Below, piece by piece: positions 1-5,885 of a stretch of DNA of 7,410 nucleotides. The translations under genes and the position numbers were made by a program. The notes beneath the pieces were generated by a model. It did not search any database. It was not told where the DNA came from and saw nothing but the letters and a program-made list of their open reading frames with translations. The stretch is from Xanthobacteraceae bacterium (lineage in GTDB: Bacteria > Pseudomonadota > Alphaproteobacteria > Rhizobiales > Xanthobacteraceae): the NCBI GenBank assembly GCA_030037185.1, contig JASHRR010000177.1, forward strand, positions 1 through 7,410. Reading direction: 5' to 3'. Numbering within the stretch: position 1 is the stretch's first letter; every line of letters starts with the position of its first letter.

Positions 1-484
1 CATCTAGACAGGCGGGGCGATTGCAACCGTGCTCATCGAAGGCGCGACAGGGCGGCCTTGGGGGCGCGCTTGCCTACGCGACAGCCCTGCGATCTTCGAA
101 CGGCTGTCCAAGTTGACTACTGGCGGGTGTGGAGCGTCTGTTCGCGGGGCTGCGCGGCACAGGCCCGCCGGAGAATTAACAGAAGCGTCACCCGCACGGC
201 GGCCCGCGTACCGAGATATGCACGGGCCCGCAAGCTCCGCAGTCTCGGGCGTCCCGGACACGCAACAGCAGTCCAACGCTTTTTCGCCGGGACAGTCACA
301 AGCCCTCAGCCACGACGGATAAGGCTTGTTGATGGCTTAGCCGCGGGGATAGGATGCGGTCGCTCGCTTTCGCAAGGTTGCACACTGGGCAAGCGTTTCA
401 CCTATCCGCCAGGCCTTCGGGTGGCGGTTGGTCCCGACGTGCAAGTCTTGCGAGTTCGCCACCTAATCTGAGGGAGAAGGCCCC
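1..484. other. No convincing gene; upstream region of the first secreted-protein gene
   Basis: Several frames are open here on both strands, but the translations are Arg/Ala/Pro-rich, match no family I know and lack ribosome binding sites, as expected of chance frames in GC-rich DNA. The only structure I can point to is a short inverted repeat, CCGCCA at 406-411 and TGGCGG at 422-427 (6-bp arms, 10-base loop), about 57 bases upstream of the start at 485. It would fall in the leader or promoter region of that gene. I could not identify promoter boxes with confidence. Confidence 0.4.
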
Positions 485-1324
485 ATGAATTACCGAAGGT
501 TGTTTTGTTTCGTGGCCTTGACGGGCGCGTTGTTGTCGACGACGGCGACCGCCCAGGTGGTCGATTTTGGCAAATATCCCAATTTCTCCGGACAGTGGTC
601 GCGACCGGCCGGCAATCCCAACAATTGGCGCCAAGTCGCCGGGCCGCCCCCCTACACAGCCGAGGCCGAGAAGAAATTCGCAGAGATTCAGGCCATTTCC
701 AAGCAGGGTAACCCCGCTAACTGGCCCTCGACATTCTGTATTCCGACCGGCATGCCGGCGATGATGAACCTTTACAACCCCATGGAGATCGTCATCACCC
801 CGGGCGAAACCTATGTGCTGATGAGTCACAATAACGATCAGATTCGACGGATTTATACCGATGGCCGCAGCTGGCCGGCGGACAGCGAGTATGAACCGAC
901 CTATGCCGGCTACTCGATCGGCAAGTGGGTCGATGAGGATGGCGACGGAAAATACGACGTACTCGAAGTCGAGACGCGCTTCCTCAAGGACGTGCGAGCC
1001 TATGACGTGAACGGTTACCCCTTCGCCGATGACGGCAAGACGATCATCAAGGAGCGTTTCTTTCTCGACAAATCCAATCCCAACACAATCTATGACGAGA
1101 TCACCGTCATGGATAACGCACTCACGCGGCCCTATACCAAGCTCATGAAGGCGCTTCGCAATCCCAATCCGCGTCCGATCTGGCTGTCGGAGGTCTGCCA
1201 GGAAGGCAACAACTGGATCAAGATCGGTGACGAGGCTTATTATATCAGCGTCGATGGCAAGTTGATGCCGTCGAAGAAGGGCCAGCAGCCACCCGACTTG
1301 AGCTATTTCGGCCGTTCAAAATAG
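485..1324 (+). CDS. Secreted protein of unknown function with an EF-hand-like calcium loop
   Basis: The 279-residue product begins with a Sec-type signal peptide: MNYRR, a hydrophobic stretch, then ATA (21-23) with likely cleavage before Gln24. The mature protein is therefore exported, probably to the periplasm. It contains FGKYPNFSGQW (28-38), a motif I recall from a large uncharacterised secreted family in Bradyrhizobium and sphingomonads. Residues 150-161 (DEDGDGKYDVLE) fit the canonical DxDxDG-D--E calcium-binding loop, with acidic residues at loop positions 1, 3, 5, 9 and 12. The mature chain has only two cysteines, Cys85 and Cys238, which could form a disulfide. The ATG at 485 is preceded by an AGGGAG/GAAGG purine run at 471-480, which supports this start. 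Function is unknown; calcium binding is inferred from the motif alone. It may be transcribed separately from the next gene, because 282 bases and a strong hairpin lie between them. Confidence 0.9.
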   Translation: MNYRRLFCFVALTGALLSTTATAQVVDFGKYPNFSGQWSRPAGNPNNWRQVAGPPPYTAEAEKKFAEIQAISKQGNPANWPSTFCIPTGMPAMMNLYNPMEIVITPGETYVLMSHNNDQIRRIYTDGRSWPADSEYEPTYAGYSIGKWVDEDGDGKYDVLEVETRFLKDVRAYDVNGYPFADDGKTIIKERFFLDKSNPNTIYDEITVMDNALTRPYTKLMKALRNPNPRPIWLSEVCQEGNNWIKIGDEAYYISVDGKLMPSKKGQQPPDLSYFGRSK

Positions 1325-1378
1325 GCGGCCGGGCTCGCTTGGAGAGCACACGTGCAAACCTGCGAGGTTCGATTTGAG

Positions 1379-1402
1379 CCCGCATGCGCAAGCGCATGCG
1401 GG
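1379..1402. repeat. Perfect hairpin, possible transcription terminator or processing site
   Basis: CCCGCATGCG (1379-1388) and CGCATGCGGG (1393-1402) are perfect complements around a CAAG loop, giving a very stable GC-rich 10-bp stem. It starts 55 bases after the stop of the upstream secreted-protein gene. No T tract follows, so it is not a textbook Rho-independent terminator. It could instead stabilise the 3' end of the transcript, act with Rho, or be a REP-like element. Confidence 0.6.
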
Positions 1403-1606
1403 AACGCCATTACCAAGTCTGCAAGCAGTCGAATATCAGACGACGATCGCATCCCTATTCGTCGGGCGTGCTCCAGACGGTGAGCACCGCAGGGGCTGGG
1501 GCCCAAGTTGCGCAATAATACCTGGCCTAACGCAAGGCGAACGCTTCCAAGGGTGAGATATTTGTTCATGAGATGCTGAGAAAATCTCCTGGAGACGGAG
1601 GATAAC

Positions 1607-2455
1607 ATGGGACAGCTTGCCTTGCGGTCTGCTTTCGAAATTTTGGCACGACGTTCCTTCATGCGCAGCGCGGCATGCGCCGGTTTATGGGCCGCCGCGC
1701 CGATGCTTGGCTTGCTAGCGGGACCGGCCAAGTCCGCGAACTGGCGTGGTCTTGTCGGTTGCGTCAAGCCGCGGGCGAACGACTCCGCGCTCGTCGACAT
1801 GATCAGATTGCTACCCTCCGGGATCGGCGTCGCGCCCGTCTACCTGAATTTTGCAGAGGGCACGCGGGAGGAGTTTCAGAACAGCTACGCCAATTACGAG
1901 AAGAACGTCGCTTATCTTGCCTCGGTGCGTTGCGATACGATCAGTATCGAGGGCGCCCCACCCTTCATGATTCTAGGTCCGGAGGGTGAAGCCAAGCTGA
2001 TCGATAGCTGGAAGCAAAAATACAAGACCGACATGTTCACGTCGTCGCAAAATCAGGTCAATGTGCTCAGGGCAATGAAGGTCAAGAGAATTTTCGGCTT
2101 CACGCCGTTCGGGCCCGATCTCAACAAGAGTTACGCTAAGTATTTTGCGGATTGCGGTATCAGTGCGGTCGCCATGGAAGGTATGGACGTTTCATACTCT
2201 TCGATTCCGGATGTCCCCTCAGATGTCATCTACTCCTTAATCAAGAGGAAGTTTCTGGACCACACGGGGGCGGATGCCATCTACATTCTAGGGTCCCCCT
2301 GGGATACGCTCAGTATCGTCGCCGTCCTCGAACAGGATCTTGGTGTTCCGGTCGTGCAGGCGGTTGCGGCGCGTATTTGGGAAATTCAGCGGCGCTTGCA
2401 CGTTCATCAGCCCATCAAGGGCTATGGAACGCTGTTGGAGACCCTGCCGGCATGA
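1607..2455 (+). CDS. Tat-exported Asp/Glu racemase / arylmalonate decarboxylase-like protein lacking catalytic Cys
   Basis: The 282-residue product resembles the maleate isomerase and arylmalonate decarboxylase (AMDase) branch of the Asp/Glu racemase superfamily. Recognisable elements are ISIEGAPPFMILG (112-124), the second-lobe segment GADAIYILGSPWDTL (221-235), LGVPVV (245-250) and KGYGTLLE (271-278). Members normally use one or two catalytic cysteines. From memory of AMDase, Gly116 lines up with its Gly74 and Gly229 with its catalytic Cys188, so both active-site positions lack cysteine; Cys52, Cys109 and Cys183 lie elsewhere. The N-terminus carries a twin-arginine signal, RRSFMR at 15-20, followed by a hydrophobic stretch and a possible AKSA cleavage region near residues 41-44. 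That implies folding in the cytoplasm and Tat export. GGAGG at 1597-1601, five bases before the ATG, fixes the start; an internal ATG at 1661 would lose the twin arginines and has no ribosome binding site. Substrate is unknown, and a binding rather than catalytic role is possible. Confidence 0.85.
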   Translation: MGQLALRSAFEILARRSFMRSAACAGLWAAAPMLGLLAGPAKSANWRGLVGCVKPRANDSALVDMIRLLPSGIGVAPVYLNFAEGTREEFQNSYANYEKNVAYLASVRCDTISIEGAPPFMILGPEGEAKLIDSWKQKYKTDMFTSSQNQVNVLRAMKVKRIFGFTPFGPDLNKSYAKYFADCGISAVAMEGMDVSYSSIPDVPSDVIYSLIKRKFLDHTGADAIYILGSPWDTLSIVAVLEQDLGVPVVQAVAARIWEIQRRLHVHQPIKGYGTLLETLPA

Positions 2456-2520
2456 ACGCCCTCTGATCCCGGTCGTGTGTCGAGCTTTCTGAACATCCCA
2501 GTCGCCGCCATCGGCGCCGT

Positions 2521-2646
2521 GCGCCAGCTGTGGAGGAGTTTCTGACCCCGCCAATCGACCGCGGTAAGGAAATCCGCCGCTACATGGGCGACCCCGACGG
2601 TCACCTGATCGAGGTGGGACAACTGGTGGGGCAAGTCGAGGACTGA
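2521..2646 (+). pseudogene. C-terminal remnant of a VOC (glyoxalase/dioxygenase fold) protein
   Basis: One frame reads EEFLTPPIDRGKEIRRYMGD followed by PDGHLIEVGQLVGQVED and a stop at 2644-2646. The RYMxDPDGHLIEVGQ segment is the classic C-terminal beta-strand of VOC-superfamily proteins and contains the metal-ligand Glu (in LIEVG). Only about 38 residues remain of a domain that is normally about 120-130 residues. There is no ribosome binding site or plausible start, and the frame becomes Arg-rich and unlike the family upstream of about 2530. It starts 65 bases after the racemase-like gene, so a deletion probably joined the two. It is a gene fragment with no expected function. Confidence 0.7.
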
Positions 2647-2685
2647 TAGCGGCGGCTCGCGAACATCTGTTTCGGCCAAGCCGTT

Positions 2686-2712
2686 CCCCTCAGAAGGCAG
2701 GACCGTGAGGGG
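2686..2712. repeat. Short inverted repeat
   Basis: CCCCTCA (2686-2692) and TGAGGGG (2706-2712) are perfect complements with a 13-base spacer. It lies just beyond the VOC remnant and downstream of the racemase-like gene, so it could contribute to transcript termination, but no T tract follows. The repeat may be chance. Confidence 0.3.
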
Positions 2713-2762
2713 TCGATGCCCGGCTGGGCGCCTCGCCGGGGGTAAATTTCCGGGCAGGAAAT

Positions 2763-2779
2763 CAACACTAATAGTGTTG
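2763..2779. repeat. 17-bp perfect palindrome at the end of the LivK-like remnant
   Basis: CAACACTA (2763-2770) and TAGTGTTG (2772-2779) are perfect complements about a single central A at 2771. The palindrome spans the point where homology to the LivK-type protein stops: NANTI is still family-like and the following codons are not. It has the size and symmetry of a dimeric repressor operator, but no adjacent intact gene or promoter is evident. It may equally be a by-product of the rearrangement that ended the gene. Confidence 0.45.
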
Positions 2780-3064
2780 GCGTTGCATTTCGCCCCGGTG
2801 AGGTCGGTGGCGTCGCTTCGGCCGTAATGAACGGCGCGCAATCTCGCTCACCACAAGGGCAATACCGGAGTTCGGCAGATCGACAATGACGTCGAGCTTG
2901 TCGACGTCGAGCCATGTGCTGGCAATATGTTTAGCTCGTCGGCAGCGGCAATTTCGATCGATCTTGATGCGCTTGACTGCTGCCCCGAAATCTTTCACGG
3001 CGAGCTTTGCCGCTGCGACCGAACCACCAATATCCGAATAGACGCTCGACATGTGGGTCAGGAC
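2767..3064 (-). pseudogene. Degenerate LivK-type ABC transporter substrate-binding protein fragment
   Basis: Read on the minus strand, frame 1 gives VLTHMSSVYSDIGG, SVAAAKLAVKDFGAA and then IASTWLDVDKLDVIVDLPNS followed by GIALVVSEIAR. These match the typical N-terminal domain of branched-chain amino-acid-type binding proteins (VLTDMSSxYSDIGGPGS ... VDVPNSGVALAV). The match then passes through a second frame (FITAEAT) to a third (DATDLTGAKCNANTI), so at least two frameshifts follow EIAR. The middle is also eroded: KRIKIDRNCRCRRAKHIAST replaces the usual K(I/V)E--SADHQNKPDIG-NIA segment. The signal peptide and the first strand are missing, as is everything after NANTI, leaving about 100 of a usual 380-400 residues. 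In life the family binds amino acids or aromatic compounds in the periplasm for import by a Liv-type ABC transporter; this copy cannot. No other transporter subunit is in the window. Confidence 0.75.
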
Positions 3065-3274
3065 CGCTCTTACCCAGGCATCGGCGTTGGCCATTCTACG
3101 ATTACCCCAAGACATCTGTTTCTACGCCAGACGGTTTGCTAAGATAGCTATCGCTGCAGCCGCGAATAGGAGCGCACTGATAATCTCAGCTCACGCGAAG
3201 GCGGGTACGCAGCGTGGGTAGGCACGGCGTAAACATTTCTTTGCCATCATGCGACCCCTTGGGGAGGAATTCTC

Positions 3275-3532
3275 ATGACTTCGAAAATCAGCGTGCTGGC
3301 TGCCATTGCATTGGCGGCAATTGTTTCCGTCCCCAGCGCGTCGTACGCCGCCTCGAAAAAACACAGAGGCGCAGCGTCCCCTGAGACCGATTACACGAAT
3401 CCTAGGACGTGTCTCGGCGGTGGGTGCACCAGCGAAAATCCGGACCGTGTGAGGCAGCCGTGCTCTGGTAGCAGCTGTTACAAGCGAACCCGTGCCAGCA
3501 AACACAAATCGTCGTCGCACTCTTCGCGATGA
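3275..3532 (+). CDS. Small secreted protein with two CX4C motifs
   Basis: The 85-residue product has a clear Sec signal peptide: basic start MTSK, an Ala/Ile/Val-rich core, and SYA (23-25) with probable cleavage before Ala26. The mature part of about 60 residues is Lys/Arg/Ser-rich, with a basic KRTRASKHK segment near the C-terminus. It carries two similar units, TCLGGGC (45-51) and PCSGSSC (62-68), each CxGxxC and 17 residues apart, suggesting disulfides or metal binding. GGGGAGG at 3261-3267, seven bases before the ATG, is an excellent ribosome binding site and makes this a credible gene despite its size. I do not recognise a named family. Small Cys-containing secreted proteins of this sort are frequent and uncharacterised in Bradyrhizobium-like genomes. 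It stands alone between pseudogenes. Confidence 0.82.
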   Translation: MTSKISVLAAIALAAIVSVPSASYAASKKHRGAASPETDYTNPRTCLGGGCTSENPDRVRQPCSGSSCYKRTRASKHKSSSHSSR

Positions 3533-4051
3533 TCCCGGCAGGTTGTCTACCTTCGATCCACGTCCTAACCGGCAGGCGCCGTTCTAATTGCGCACCACTT
3601 CGGAAGTCGGCGTGGTGCGGCAAACAGGGTGGTCAATCTGCATCGAGTTTAAACACAAGTTGTTCGAGCACGAGAGGGGTGGCTTGCGTTGGCTTTGGAG
3701 AACACGATGTCATCCCGCTTCGATAACTGTTTGGATCGCAGAGTTTTCCCGTTTTTCTGTGGCGCAGGCCATCACAATATGATTGGCAGTAGCCAGCTGA
3801 TTCAGGGGCACCCAATGCCTTCGTCAATGACGTGTTGAACCAGAGACGGGAGTTCTTGGGCGATCGATATCAACTTCACATGATTGATTGTTCCGATCGT
3901 GGTGAGCGCATCCGCGCCGCGGATTTCAACTCGACCGCAGCCATGTCGGTATCGGCAATAAAATTACTTCCTCGGCGCGGTCGCTCTTTCGACCGACGCG
4001 CCAGAACCAGCCACTGCCAGATTTCCGATATTTCACGCCGGGCTGCCCCCG
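3533..4051. other. No recognisable gene; one hairpin
   Basis: Short open frames occur on both strands, but none shows family motifs or a convincing start. The one structure seen is an inverted repeat, CGCACCAC (3591-3598) and GTGGTGCG (3612-3619), with 8-bp arms. It encloses a smaller competing palindrome, ACTTCGGAAGT (3596-3606). It sits about 60 bases past the stop of the small secreted-protein gene and could act in transcript ending, but no T tract is present. The right end runs into the broken higB fragment and may contain unrecognisable remains of its 5' part. Confidence 0.4.
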
Positions 4052-4161
4052 CGCAAGGGCAATCGAAGAGGCCAACGGGCGATCACAGCGGACCGTGGCG
4101 CATTCGCTTTCGCTTCAAAGGCGGCAATGCCTATGAGGTGGAAATTGTCGACTATCACTGA
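4052..4161 (+). pseudogene. higB: Broken higB (HigB/RelE-family toxin) remnant
   Basis: The 3' end reads SGPWRIRFRFKGGNAYEVEI then VDYH and a stop at 4159-4161. VEIVDYH is the hallmark C-terminus of HigB-type RelE-superfamily toxins, ribosome-dependent mRNA endonucleases. Immediately upstream, in a different frame, RKGNRRGQRAI (4052-4084) matches the family's LKGNRxGQ-(S/A)IRIN segment. A frameshift with a small deletion therefore lies at about 4084-4087. The first half of the protein, normally about 92 residues in all, is not recognisable. An open frame starting with ATG at 3832 runs into this end but is unlike HigB upstream. The broken antitoxin gene follows after nine bases, the usual higBA order. 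Confidence 0.75.
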
Positions 4162-4170
4162 GGAGCAGCA

Positions 4171-4318
4171 ATGGTTCGGATCCATCGCTGCCGTATCGGC
4201 AGACGCGAGCTGAACGCACGGCGGCTCTCGGCACTGGCCGCTCAATCTCAGGGCGACCCAGTGGATGGACCTGCAAGAAAGAACAGAGCTGGCCCGCTCA
4301 CGCGTGTCTGAACTTTAG
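4171..4318 (+). pseudogene. higA: Broken higA (HTH antitoxin) remnant
   Basis: An ATG at 4171, nine bases after the higB remnant's stop and preceded by GAGGAG (4160-4165), opens with MVRIH, as many HigA antitoxins do (MVRIPTH...). That frame stops at 4309-4311. The family-like C-terminus lies in another frame: ATQWMDLQERTELARSRVSEL with a stop at 4316-4318, matching the HigA pattern -xQFWMNLQ-xxDLxxA-. The helix-turn-helix middle is largely gone; about 48 codons remain against a usual 90-105. A deletion plus frameshift explains this. An intact HigA would bind its toxin and repress its operon; this one cannot. Confidence 0.7.
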
Positions 4319-4361
4319 GCAACGCGAAGCTCGACCAGGGTCCTATGCGGAACGTGAGAAC

Positions 4362-4682
4362 GTGGCCGGCGATGTAGCCGAAATCCAAGCTGGTGTTTGC
4401 CGGCTCGAACGCAACGGCGCTGCAAGACGTGCTGCGGATCTGGCGCATTGGCTCAATGCGATTCTACATCTTTATCAGTCCCGAACTCTCCCTCTCTCTT
4501 CAAGCGCCGCGCTCGAAACCGGTCGCATCCTCGATCGTGCCATCGGTGCGGGAGCCGCCCCCGATTTCGAGGACGCGGCAATCGCCGCGACGGTCGCTGT
4601 CCACGGCTTGACGGTTGTCACGGTCAACCAGCGGCATTTCAAACAGTTCGGCGTCGCTTTCATTTCTCCGCCCGCAAGATGA
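4362..4682 (+). pseudogene. vapC: 5'-truncated vapC-type PIN-domain toxin
   Basis: From a GTG at 4362 the frame gives about 106 residues matching the C-terminal three quarters of a FitB/VapC-type PIN domain. Conserved items are AEIQAG (residues 6-11, with acidic Glu7), PDFEDAAIAATVAVHGL (67-83, with catalytic-type Asp71) and VVTVNQRHF (85-93). The family's first strand, with the LLDTNVxSE motif and its catalytic Asp, is missing, so the nuclease centre is incomplete. The usual TRNxRDF has become TVNQRHF. No ribosome binding site precedes the GTG. The frame stays open upstream into the broken higA region, which suggests a deletion join. No VapB-like antitoxin is recognisable. VapC proteins are Mg-dependent ribonucleases; this one is probably inactive. 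Confidence 0.75.
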
Positions 4683-4896
4683 ACGGCAAGACCAAGAGCT
4701 TCCACGCGATCTCGATACGCGGAAGTGCCCTTGGCTGCGATATCGTGCAAAATCGTAGCGTGGCGCGCCACGGTCGATGAAGATGGGTACCATTGCCTCG
4801 CCGCAGCACTATGACCTGGCCTCCGTATCTGCGCCAATCGCCGACAATGCCCGCATTGCTTGCTGACCAGCGCCAGCGACCAGAGCCAGTACCTCT

Positions 4897-4968
4897 ATGA
4901 TGAGGAGAACCAGCCCAACAAAGGGCCTCAGGCACGAATGGAAGGCGTACGAAGAAGGGAACTTGTAA
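4897..4968 (+). pseudogene. brnT: brnT (BrnT-family toxin) C-terminal remnant
   Basis: The frame MMRRTSPTKGLRHEWKAYEE followed by GNL and a stop at 4966-4968 aligns without gaps to the BrnT C-terminus (R-IISARKANRHE--AYEEG-). Matches include Ser, Lys and RHE at the expected spacing and the AYEEGNL end. Only about 23 of roughly 90 residues are visible, and I could not recognise the rest in 4683-4896. BrnT is a RelE-fold ribonuclease toxin whose gene precedes that of the antitoxin BrnA, and a BrnA-like fragment follows directly here. That context makes the assignment stronger than the short match alone. Confidence 0.6.
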
Positions 4969-5193
4969 GACCAAGCAGTCGACGCGGGAGCAGAGAGCCG
5001 AACTGAAGTCGCTGGCAGCGCTCCGTGATGATGCCATGCCAAGCGCGGCCTGATCTATCGGCCCGCAAAGCACCGCTCATCGGAGGTCGTGTGGCTCTTG
5101 AAGGAAGCTACGACATCTGCATGCGGCATCAATCGAGCGCTGCGCAAATACGTTCAGCAGCACGCAAGGCGGAGCCGACCCTCTGGGGCCTGA
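4967..5193 (+). pseudogene. brnA: Broken brnA (BrnA-family antitoxin) remnant
   Basis: Two frames carry BrnA-like sequence. The first, from 4967, reads KTKQSTREQRAELKSLAALR then DDA, the family's N-terminal region, before a stop at 5051-5053. The second, from 5041 to a stop at 5191-5193, reads KRGLIYRPAKH and ends with GINRALRKYVQQHARR, matching the (A)KRGxFYRPxK and INxALRxYVxxH motifs of the BrnA ribbon-helix-helix end. The central (I)DTSDIPE--DWSG block is missing and the frame changes at about 5035-5041, so a deletion removed it. No start codon is available in the first frame: the base order at the junction with brnT is TTGTAAG, where an overlapping ATG would be expected. BrnA neutralises BrnT and autorepresses the operon; this copy is dead. 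Confidence 0.75.
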
Positions 5194-5265
5194 GAGCGCG
5201 GACATGCGATGCTTCGCGCATCCCATCCGCAAATTTTGACGCCCGGCGACATTGCACGGCGCTGG

Positions 5266-5571
5266 TCAGGCCGCCCTTGGCTTGTTTACGGTCTCGATGC
5301 GATCGAGAATCTTGCCGAGATCGCGCTTGGCGATCTGAACATCATAGTCATTCTGCAGGTTGAGCCAAAGCTGTGCGGTTGTGCCGAGTGCCTTAGCGAG
5401 CCGAAGCGCAGTATCGGCGGTAATGCCGGTCTGTTCGCTGGCGATCCGCTCGATCCGTGTGCGAGGCAAGCCGCAGACCTTGGCAAGGGCGCCCGCCGAC
5501 ATTCTCAGCGGAAGTAGGAACTCCTCCCGTAGAACCTCACCAGGGTGCATCGACTTGAGCTTCTTGGCCAT
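5266..5571 (-). CDS. higA: HigA-family helix-turn-helix antitoxin, intact
   Basis: The 101-residue product begins MAKKLKSMHPGEVLREEFLL, the standard HigA opening (HPGE-L-EEFL-P). An XRE-type helix-turn-helix follows at about residues 25-65 (ALAKVCGLPRTRIERIA ... ITADTALRLAKALG), then the diagnostic AQLWLNLQNDYDVQIAK (66-82). It should bind HigB and repress its own operon. The ATG at 5571 is chosen over upstream codons in the same frame because it starts the conserved domain, lies 14 bases past the higB stop, and has GAGGA on the minus strand about seven bases before it. The C-terminal tail DRIETVNKPRAA is longer than in minimal HigA. Unlike the toxin gene upstream, the frame has no interruption. 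Confidence 0.9.
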   Translation of the reverse strand: MAKKLKSMHPGEVLREEFLLPLRMSAGALAKVCGLPRTRIERIASEQTGITADTALRLAKALGTTAQLWLNLQNDYDVQIAKRDLGKILDRIETVNKPRAA

Positions 5572-5585
5572 CGTCACGTCCTCTT

Positions 5586-5866
5586 CTAGTGGTAGTCCAC
5601 GATCTCGACGTCCGCCGGACCTTCCGCCGTCCAAACAAAGCAGAGCCGGAATTGGTCGTTGATCCTGACCGAGTGCTGCCCCTTGCGATCGCCCGCCAAA
5701 GCCTCAAGATGGTTGCCTGGAGGCGACCTCAAGTCGCCGAGATCGCCCGCGGTGTTGAGGTAGCGCAATTTCCGGCGCGACCTTGACCAGATCGGCCGGA
5801 AAGCCCTTAATGACTTTCGCCATTGAAGATGGCCTCGGTGATCTTGTCCCGGAAGTTTCCGATCAC
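5586..5866 (-). pseudogene. higB: higB toxin gene with two frameshifts
   Basis: Three frames must be joined to recover a HigB (RelE-superfamily mRNA endonuclease). Frame A from a GTG at 5866 gives [19 protein letters not shown], frame B gives [10 protein letters not shown], and frame C gives [20 protein letters not shown] ... [18 protein letters not shown] ... DVEIVDYH with the stop at 5586-5588. The first shift is near 5809-5812 (an apparent extra T after the GAAAGTCAT codons) and the second near 5778-5781. The total of 281 bases is close to the 279-282 needed for the family's 92-93 residues. A 98-residue open frame exists from an ATG at 5882, but its first 38 residues are frame-shifted nonsense, so the product would lack the N-terminal helices. 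Sequencing error is the alternative explanation. The intact higA follows in the same operon. Confidence 0.8.
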
Positions 5867-5885
5867 CGGCTTGATGTGTCATTGA

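Noticed and set aside
58..471. 137-codon plus-strand open frame before the first secreted-protein gene
   Set aside because: It is Arg/Ala-rich, has no ribosome binding site or family motif, and overlaps equally long frames on the other strand; consistent with chance in GC-rich DNA.
398..829. 143-codon minus-strand open frame
   Set aside because: It is antisense to the well-supported secreted-protein gene at 485-1324 and has no recognisable motif.
1365..1380. GGTTCGA resembling a tRNA T-loop
   Set aside because: No acceptor, D or anticodon stems could be drawn around it; no tRNA gene is supported anywhere in the window.
1303..1800. 165-codon minus-strand open frame
   Set aside because: It overlaps the ends of both intact exported-protein genes and the hairpin, and shows no family motif; a shadow frame.
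3832..4161. 109-codon open frame as an intact gene
   Set aside because: Only its last part matches HigB, and the adjoining HigB segment lies in a different frame, so it is a chance opening fused to a broken higB.
4660..5073. Long minus-strand open frame across the brnTA remnant
   Set aside because: The plus strand carries clear BrnT/BrnA motifs here; the minus translation is Arg/Ser/Trp-rich without motifs.
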